Assembly: GCF_023347535.1 (NCBI RefSeq)
Contig: NZ_CP094473.1
Coordinates: forward strand, 744,001 to 808,000
DNA length: 64,000 nucleotides
Source of the DNA: Faecalibacterium sp. HTF-F
GTDB lineage: Bacteria > Bacillota > Clostridia > Oscillospirales > Ruminococcaceae
Direction of reading: 5' to 3'
How positions within the stretch are numbered: position 1 is the stretch's first letter; the number at the start of each line of letters is the position of its first letter. This document shows positions 59,021 to 64,000 of the stretch, in pieces. The position numbers were made by a program, and so were the translations under genes. The notes below the pieces were generated by a model. That model searched no databases. It worked only from the letters and a program-made list of their open reading frames with translations, and was not told the origin of the DNA.

Positions 59021-60466
59021 ATGCTGGATGTAGCGATCATCGGCTGCGGCGTCATCGGCGCAGCAAGTGCCTACGAGCTGTCACACTACCGGCTGCAGAC
59101 CGCGGTCTTTGAGGCGGAAAACGATGTGGCAGACTGCACGACCAAGGCCAACAGTGCTATTCTGCACGCCGGATACGATCCCGAGCCGGGCACCCAGATG
59201 GCACGGCTCAACGTGGAGGGCTCTGCACTGGCCAAGGAGATCTGTGCCCGTCTGGATGTGCCGTACCGTCAGTGCGGCAGTCTGGTGCTGGCCCTCAGCC
59301 CGGAGGAGCTGCCCCACCTGCAGAAACTGTATGAGAACGGCATCGCCAACGGCGTGCCGGGTATCCGGCTGCTTTCCGCAGAGGAAACGCTTGCCATGGA
59401 GCCGAATCTGGCCCCCAATGTGGTTAGCGCGCTGTATGCGCCCAGCGCCGCCATCGTCAGCCCGTGGGACTTTGCACTGGCCATGGCAGAAGTAGCCGTG
59501 CGCAACGGCGTGGAGCTGCACCGCAGCTGCCCTGTGACCCACATTGAAAAGACTGCCGACGGATGGGCACTGACAACGCCCGATGGCATCGTGGAGACCC
59601 GCTACATCATCAATGCGGCAGGCATCTCGGCACAGGCCGTGCACGATATGGCTGCGCCCCACAAATTTACCATCCAGCCCACCCGCGGCGAATACTACCT
59701 GCTGGACAAATCCGAGGGCAGCCGTGTGCACCACGTCATCTTCCAGTGCCCCAACGAAAACGGCAAGGGCGTTCTGGTCGCGCCCACCGTCCACGGCAAC
59801 CTGCTCGTTGGCCCGGACGCCGTTCGGGTAGAGGGCGACAACACCGCCTGCACCGCTGCCGGTCTGGCTTTTGTCAGCGCCGCAGCCCGCCGCAGCGTGC
59901 CGAGCATCCGGTTCGGGGAGTCCATCCGCAACTTTGCGGGCGTCCGCGCCAATGTGGACACGGGCGACTTCGTTATCGGCGAAGCGGAAGGCGCGCCCGG
60001 CTTCATTGATCTGGCGGGTATGAAATCGCCCGGCCTGTCCAGCGCCCCGGCTGTCGCAAAGGAAGTTACCAAGATCCTGAAGGCCCACGGCGACCTGCCC
60101 GCCGCCAAGACAGACTACAGGGACGGCCGCACCAGAGTGCGCTTTAAGGAGTGCTCGCCGGAAGAAAAGGCCCGGCTCATTGCGGAAGATCCCGCATACG
60201 GCCGCGTGGTCTGCCGCTGCGAGACGATCACCGAGGGGGAGATCCTGAACGCCCTGCGGGAAGAGATCCCCGCCACCACCATCGACGGCGTCAAGCGCCG
60301 CTGCGGTGCCGGTATGGGCCGCTGTCAGGGCGGCTTCTGCGGGCCGCGGGTGCTGGAGCTGATCAGCAAAACGCTGGGCATCAGCCCGCTGGACGTGCTG
60401 CAGGATAAAGCCGGTACCAACGTCTTACTGTGCGAAACCAAGCAGGAGGAAAATCACCATGATTGA
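59021..60466 (+). CDS. Anaerobic glycerol-3-phosphate dehydrogenase-like FAD oxidase (GlpA-type)
   Basis: The 481-residue protein has an N-terminal dinucleotide fold (VAIIGCGVIGAASAYELS), the DAO domain (ANSAILHAGYDPEPGTQMARLNVEG, RGEYYLL, GPDAVR), and a C-terminal BFD-like 2Fe-2S domain with CRCETITEGEI...CGAGMGRCQGGFC (~410-455). This is the clostridial GlpA-like layout. GGAGG precedes the ATG at 59021; the frame from 58859 covers the promoter and leader. It oxidises glycerol 3-phosphate made by the kinase at the end of the operon. The downstream gene overlaps by 8 bases. Confidence 0.88.
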   Translation: MLDVAIIGCGVIGAASAYELSHYRLQTAVFEAENDVADCTTKANSAILHAGYDPEPGTQMARLNVEGSALAKEICARLDVPYRQCGSLVLALSPEELPHLQKLYENGIANGVPGIRLLSAEETLAMEPNLAPNVVSALYAPSAAIVSPWDFALAMAEVAVRNGVELHRSCPVTHIEKTADGWALTTPDGIVETRYIINAAGISAQAVHDMAAPHKFTIQPTRGEYYLLDKSEGSRVHHVIFQCPNENGKGVLVAPTVHGNLLVGPDAVRVEGDNTACTAAGLAFVSAAARRSVPSIRFGESIRNFAGVRANVDTGDFVIGEAEGAPGFIDLAGMKSPGLSSAPAVAKEVTKILKAHGDLPAAKTDYRDGRTRVRFKECSPEEKARLIAEDPAYGRVVCRCETITEGEILNALREEIPATTIDGVKRRCGAGMGRCQGGFCGPRVLELISKTLGISPLDVLQDKAGTNVLLCETKQEENHHD

Positions 60467-61718
60467 TCTGGTCATCGTCGGCGGCGGCCCGGCAGGCCTT
60501 GCCGCAGCTTACAGCGCATGGCAGCACGGCCTGCGCGATATTCTGATTTTGGAGCGGGACAACGAACTGGGCGGCATCCTGAACCAGTGCATCCACAATG
60601 GCTTTGGCCTGCACCGCTTTGGAGAGCAGCTCACCGGCCCGGAGTATGCCGGACGCTGCATTGAACTGCTGCAATCCACCGGCGTGCGGGTGGAGCTGGG
60701 CACCATGGTGCTGGAGGTCACCCCGGACAAAAAGATCCACTGTGTCAGCCGAGAAAAGGGTTATCAGATTTTGGAAGCCAGAAGCATCATCCTCTGCATG
60801 GGCTGCCGGGAGCGCACCCGCGGTGCCATCGGCATCCCGGGCACCCGCCCCGCCGGCATCTACACCGCCGGTGCTGCCCAGCGCTATGTCAACATGGAGG
60901 GCTATCTGGTAGGCAAGCGGGTGCTCATCCTCGGCAGCGGCGACATCGGCCTGATCATGGCCCGCCGCATGACGCTGGAAGGGGCCAAAGTGCTGGCCTG
61001 CGTGGAGGTCATGCCGTATTCCGGCGGCCTGACCCGCAACATCGTGCAGTGCCTGCAGGACTTCGACATCCCTCTGTATCTGTCCCATACCATCGTGGAT
61101 ATTCAGGGCAAGGCCCGCGTAGAAAAGGCCATCGTTGCCAAGGTGGACGAGAACCGCCGCCCCATCCCGGGCACCGAAATGGAATTTGATGTGGATACCA
61201 TCCTGCTCAGCGTTGGCCTGATCCCGGAAAATGAGCTGACCCGGCAGGCCGGGATCCCCATGGACCCCCACACCAAGGGCGCTGTGGTCTACGAGAATAT
61301 GGAGACCGGCATCCCCGGTGTGTTCGCCTGCGGCAATGTGGTGCACGTGCATGATCTGGTGGACTTCGTTTCGGGCGAAAGCGACCTTGCCGGTGCTTCT
61401 GCGGCGGCCTATGTTTTGAAGGGCGAAGCCTCCGATACGGTTGTACTTGACCTTGTCCCGGGCAATGGCGTGGGCTACACCGTGCCGCAGCGGGTGCGCC
61501 CCGCCGATGTGGACAGGAGCGTGAATGTCTCCTTCCGCGTGCGGCAGAACTACGGCCCCAGCCAGATCACAGTGGCCTGCGGCGGCAGGCAGTTGGCCCG
61601 GTTCAAGCGCCAGCGCATGGCACCCGGTGAGATGGAGCACATCGCCCTGCCAAAAGTCCTGCTGGAAAAAGCGGACGGCCCTCTGACCGTCGCGGTAGAG
61701 GAGGTTATTGCAGAATGA
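60459..61718 (+). CDS. FAD/NAD(P)-dependent oxidoreductase of the glycerol operon
   Basis: The 419-residue protein has two dinucleotide-binding motifs (IVGGGPAGLAAAYSAW at the start and ILGSGDIGLIMARRM near residue 165) and a CxxC-like active-site pair near ILCMGCRER. It is the pyridine-nucleotide-linked partner found after GlpA-like oxidases in Clostridia and probably passes electrons between the oxidase and NAD(H). It overlaps GlpA by 8 bases and the DUF1667 gene by 4 bases, so the three probably form one complex. Confidence 0.86.
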   Translation: MIDLVIVGGGPAGLAAAYSAWQHGLRDILILERDNELGGILNQCIHNGFGLHRFGEQLTGPEYAGRCIELLQSTGVRVELGTMVLEVTPDKKIHCVSREKGYQILEARSIILCMGCRERTRGAIGIPGTRPAGIYTAGAAQRYVNMEGYLVGKRVLILGSGDIGLIMARRMTLEGAKVLACVEVMPYSGGLTRNIVQCLQDFDIPLYLSHTIVDIQGKARVEKAIVAKVDENRRPIPGTEMEFDVDTILLSVGLIPENELTRQAGIPMDPHTKGAVVYENMETGIPGVFACGNVVHVHDLVDFVSGESDLAGASAAAYVLKGEASDTVVLDLVPGNGVGYTVPQRVRPADVDRSVNVSFRVRQNYGPSQITVACGGRQLARFKRQRMAPGEMEHIALPKVLLEKADGPLTVAVEEVIAE

Positions 61719-62068
61719 GCCGTATCAAAGAAGTTATTTGCATCTGCTGTCCCTGCGGCTGCCACTTGCAGGTGGACCCGGAAAATGATTATAATGTAAC
61801 GGGAAACGCCTGCCCCAACGGTGCCGCCTACGGCAGGGAAGAACTGACCCACCCCACCCGCATCCTCACCAGCACCGTGCGGGTGGAGGGCGGGCTGTAT
61901 CCGCGCTGCCCGGTAAAGACTGCGCAGGCTGTGCCCAAAGAGAAGATGACCGAGGTCATGGCTGCACTGGACCGCGTCACTCTGCACGCACCCGTCCGCA
62001 CCGGGCAGGTGGTGCTGGCCGACGTGTGCGGCACCGGCGTGGACATTGTGGCGACGCGAAATCTGTAA
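61715..62068 (+). CDS. DUF1667 protein of the glycerol operon
   Basis: The 117-residue protein has an N-terminal cysteine cluster (CICCPCGCHLQV...NACPNGAAYG) and the DUF1667 core (LTHPTRILTSTVRVEGG, RCPVKTAQAVPKEKM). DUF1667 always accompanies GlpA-like and GlpB-like oxidoreductases and probably holds an iron-sulphur centre. Its start overlaps the stop of the oxidoreductase (ATGA). Confidence 0.9.
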   Translation: MSRIKEVICICCPCGCHLQVDPENDYNVTGNACPNGAAYGREELTHPTRILTSTVRVEGGLYPRCPVKTAQAVPKEKMTEVMAALDRVTLHAPVRTGQVVLADVCGTGVDIVATRNL

Positions 62069-62104
62069 TACACACTCCTGAAACGATACGGAGGTAGCAA
62101 AAGC

Positions 62105-63598
62105 ATGAGTACAAAATATGTTCTGGCGCTGGATCAGGGAACCACCAGCAGCCGTGCCATCCTGTTCGACAATGAGCAGAACATCATTGCGGTGCAGCAG
62201 CGCGAGTTTGAGCAGATCTATCCGCAGCAGGGCTGGGTGGAGCACAACCCTATGGAGATCTGGTCCACCCAGTATGGAGTCATGAACGAGGTGGTGGCCC
62301 AGAGCGGCGTCGATGTCCATGACATCGCCGCCATTGGCATCACCAACCAGCGGGAGACCACCATCCTGTGGGAAAAGGCCACCGGCCGCCCCATCTATAA
62401 CGCCATCGTCTGGCAGTGCCGCCGCACGGCACCGCTGGTGGATGAACTGCTGCAGCAGCCCGGCATGGCAGACTACATCCGGGAGAACACCGGCCTGATG
62501 CCCGACGCCTATTTCTCCGCAACGAAGATCAAGTGGATCCTGGACAATGTGCCCGGTGCGCGGGAGCGGGCCGAGGCAGGGGAGATCCTGTTCGGCACCG
62601 TGGACACATGGCTGGTCTGGAAGCTGACCGGCGGCAGAGTGCACGTCACCGACCGCACCAACGCCAGCCGCACCATGCTGTATAACATCCGCACGCTGGA
62701 CTGGGACGACACTCTGCTCAAAGCGCTGGATATTCCGCGCTGCATTCTGCCCCGCGTCACCGATTCCAGCGAGGTCTACGGCACCACCGACCTGTGCGGT
62801 GTGCAGATCCCGGTGGCCGGCATTGCCGGTGACCAGCAGGCTGCGCTGTTCGGGCAGAGCTGCTTTGGCAAGGGGGAGGCCAAGAACACCTACGGCACCG
62901 GCTGCTTTTTGCTGATGAACACCGGCGACACCATCTGCCGCAGCCGGAACGGCCTGATCTCTACCATTGCCATCAGCCTGAACGGCAGGGTGGAGTATGC
63001 GCTGGAGGGCAGCGTCTTTGTGGGCGGTGCTGTAATCCAATGGGTGCGCGACGGTCTGCGCATGATCCAGGAAAGCCGCGACGCGGAATACTACGCCCAG
63101 AAGGTGCCGGACAACGGCGGCGTTTACATCGTGCCCGCCTTTACCGGTCTGGGTGCACCGTACTGGGATATGTACGCCCGCGGTGCCATTGTGGGCATCA
63201 CCCGCGGAACCACCCAAAACCATATCATCCGCGCGGCGGAGGAGTCCATCGCCTACCAGAGCGCCGATCTTGTGGCGGCTATGGAAAAAGACATCGGCGT
63301 GCCCATCACCTCGCTGAAGGTGGACGGCGGTGCCTCCCGTGACCAGTTCCTGATGCAGTTCCAAGCCGACATCCTGAACAAGACCGTGCTGCGCCCGGCC
63401 ATCCGGGAGACGACCGCTCTGGGCGCAGCCTATCTGGCGGGCCTTGCCACCGGCGTATGGAAGGACCGGGATGAGATCCGCAGCCTGTGGCACTGCAACA
63501 TGACCTTTGCCCCGCAGATGGACGAGGCCGAACGCACCCGCCTGCTGGCCGGCTGGCACAAGGCCGTGGGCCGCAGCAGCGACTGGGCAGAGCATTGA
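62105..63598 (+). CDS. glpK: Glycerol kinase GlpK
   Basis: The 497-residue protein has the full FGGY-kinase layout: [15 protein letters not shown] at the start, [17 protein letters not shown] [13 protein letters not shown] at ~180, and the ATP-site [22 protein letters not shown] and [19 protein letters not shown] later. It phosphorylates glycerol to glycerol 3-phosphate, the substrate of the oxidase at the start of the operon. GGAGG precedes the ATG. No glycerol facilitator gene is next to it in the window. Confidence 0.97.
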   Translation: MSTKYVLALDQGTTSSRAILFDNEQNIIAVQQREFEQIYPQQGWVEHNPMEIWSTQYGVMNEVVAQSGVDVHDIAAIGITNQRETTILWEKATGRPIYNAIVWQCRRTAPLVDELLQQPGMADYIRENTGLMPDAYFSATKIKWILDNVPGARERAEAGEILFGTVDTWLVWKLTGGRVHVTDRTNASRTMLYNIRTLDWDDTLLKALDIPRCILPRVTDSSEVYGTTDLCGVQIPVAGIAGDQQAALFGQSCFGKGEAKNTYGTGCFLLMNTGDTICRSRNGLISTIAISLNGRVEYALEGSVFVGGAVIQWVRDGLRMIQESRDAEYYAQKVPDNGGVYIVPAFTGLGAPYWDMYARGAIVGITRGTTQNHIIRAAEESIAYQSADLVAAMEKDIGVPITSLKVDGGASRDQFLMQFQADILNKTVLRPAIRETTALGAAYLAGLATGVWKDRDEIRSLWHCNMTFAPQMDEAERTRLLAGWHKAVGRSSDWAEH

Positions 63599-63625
63599 TG
63601 GTTTTCGCTCACGATCACTTACAGC

Positions 63626-63676
63626 AAAAATGAGACAGGCAGCCCCTTGTTTTCGGGGAAGCCTGTCTCATTTTTT
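63626..63676 (+). terminator. Terminator of the glycerol operon
   Basis: AAAAATGAGACAGGC (63626-63640) pairs with GCCTGTCTCATTTTT (63661-63675), with a further small hairpin in the loop. T runs exist in both directions, so it also serves the convergent gene. Confidence 0.9.
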
Positions 63677-63719
63677 GGATAGAGCAATTTGCAGCGGCCC
63701 ATCGGGCCAGATTATTACA

Positions 63720-63920
63720 TCATTTGATGTCGAGTTCGGGCGGGACGTCGATCTGATCCGAGACGTACTTCCCGTTCTTTTTGCGCTGACGCACGCACTC
63801 GGTGAGCAGATACTCGATCTGTCCGTTCACCGAGCGGAAGTCATCCTCTGCCCAGGCGGCAAGGGCGTCGTAGAGCTTCGCGTTCAGGCGCAGGGGCACC
63901 TGCTTTTTGGGCTCTGCCAT
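63720..63920 (-). CDS. Ribbon-helix-helix (Arc-like) DNA-binding protein
   Basis: The 66-residue protein begins [41 protein letters not shown], which is the strand and two helices of an Arc/MetJ-type ribbon-helix-helix. Its ATG overlaps the stop of the upstream gene by one base (TGATG), so it is translated after the SPFH protein. In related genomes such genes accompany SPFH proteins and are annotated as toxin-antitoxin proteins; that is not proven here. Confidence 0.75.
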   Translation of the reverse strand: MAEPKKQVPLRLNAKLYDALAAWAEDDFRSVNGQIEYLLTECVRQRKKNGKYVSDQIDVPPELDIK

Positions 63921-64000
63921 CAGTACAGGCTGCCGCTGTTCACAATGGGCTGTGCGTCACGGTTGCCGCACAGCACCACCAGCAGATTGGAGACCATCGC
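63920..64000 (-). CDS. SPFH-domain protein, last 26 residues (cut by window edge)
   Basis: Only the C-terminus is visible: [26 protein letters not shown] and a stop. This ending matches that of stomatin-like SPFH proteins of Clostridia as I remember them. The overlap with the ribbon-helix-helix gene supports a two-gene unit. The identification is tentative because so little is visible. Confidence 0.45.
   Translation of the reverse strand, partial: AMVSNLLVVLCGNRDAQPIVNSGSLY

Overview
The window looks like a chromosome segment from a gut Clostridia of the Faecalibacterium prausnitzii type (Ruminococcaceae/Oscillospiraceae). The basis is moderately high GC, strong GGAGG ribosome binding sites, cation symporter and ABC sugar uptake genes, and protein families typical of that group. 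The species is an inference; no rRNA or marker gene is present.

Left end (1-4.0 kb): a defence and mobile patch. It holds a Hachiman pair (hamA plus a helicase hamB cut by the window edge), a Fic toxin with its VbhA-type antitoxin, and tRNA 3'-end fragments that look like integration scars. A 573-bp part of the Fic/antitoxin cassette is repeated at 10.9-11.4 kb, where only the antitoxin survives intact.

4.0-12.6 kb: an AraC-type regulator diverges from a three-gene unit (GPH symporter, feruloyl-esterase-like hydrolase, Old Yellow Enzyme-type enoate reductase). I read this as a possible pathway for conjugated hydroxycinnamates. Next comes a CaCA-family cation antiporter behind a promoter, a candidate yybP-ykoY (Mn2+) riboswitch and a competing terminator. 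Gene fragments follow (Fic 5' end, M14 peptidase-like C-terminus).

12.3-18.5 kb: lactose locus (lacZ, GPH permease, divergent AraC regulator, remnant of a sugar O-acetyltransferase, and an XRE regulator after lacZ). 18.5-22.4 kb: an unrecognised 250-aa protein, a ThrE-type exporter, a frameshifted mazF, and degraded sequence.

22.4-33.0 kb: sucrose or short fructan locus. One arm carries a LacI regulator, a DUF624 protein, a membrane-anchored protein, fructokinase and an amylosucrase-family GH13. The divergent arm carries two ABC permeases, a solute-binding lipoprotein and a GH32 fructosidase, without an ATPase gene. A 13-bp perfect inverted repeat lies just after the transporter promoter.

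33.0-38.6 kb: a DUF6061-type protein, a secreted leucine-rich-repeat protein with an SLH-like end, a nucleoside hydrolase/5'-nucleotidase pair for nucleoside salvage, and a patch of broken genes including a second copy of the nucleotidase N-terminus.

38.6-55.0 kb: sixteen genes on one strand forming a large and mostly uncharacterised envelope locus. It has YdjG-, YdjH- and YdjI-like proteins (zinc ribbon, TPM domain, SPFH), DUF4428 and DUF6935-type proteins, and many lipoproteins including four RsiV/PdaC-like paralogues and a tandem array of Tat-type lipoproteins. This is the best candidate for an undescribed system.

55.0-64.0 kb: a solute-binding lipoprotein paired with a membrane-spanning LuxR-type sensor-regulator, a half-size EamA transporter, a glycerol operon (glpA-like oxidase, FAD oxidoreductase, DUF1667, glpK) behind a leader terminator, and at the edge a ribbon-helix-helix protein overlapping a truncated SPFH gene.
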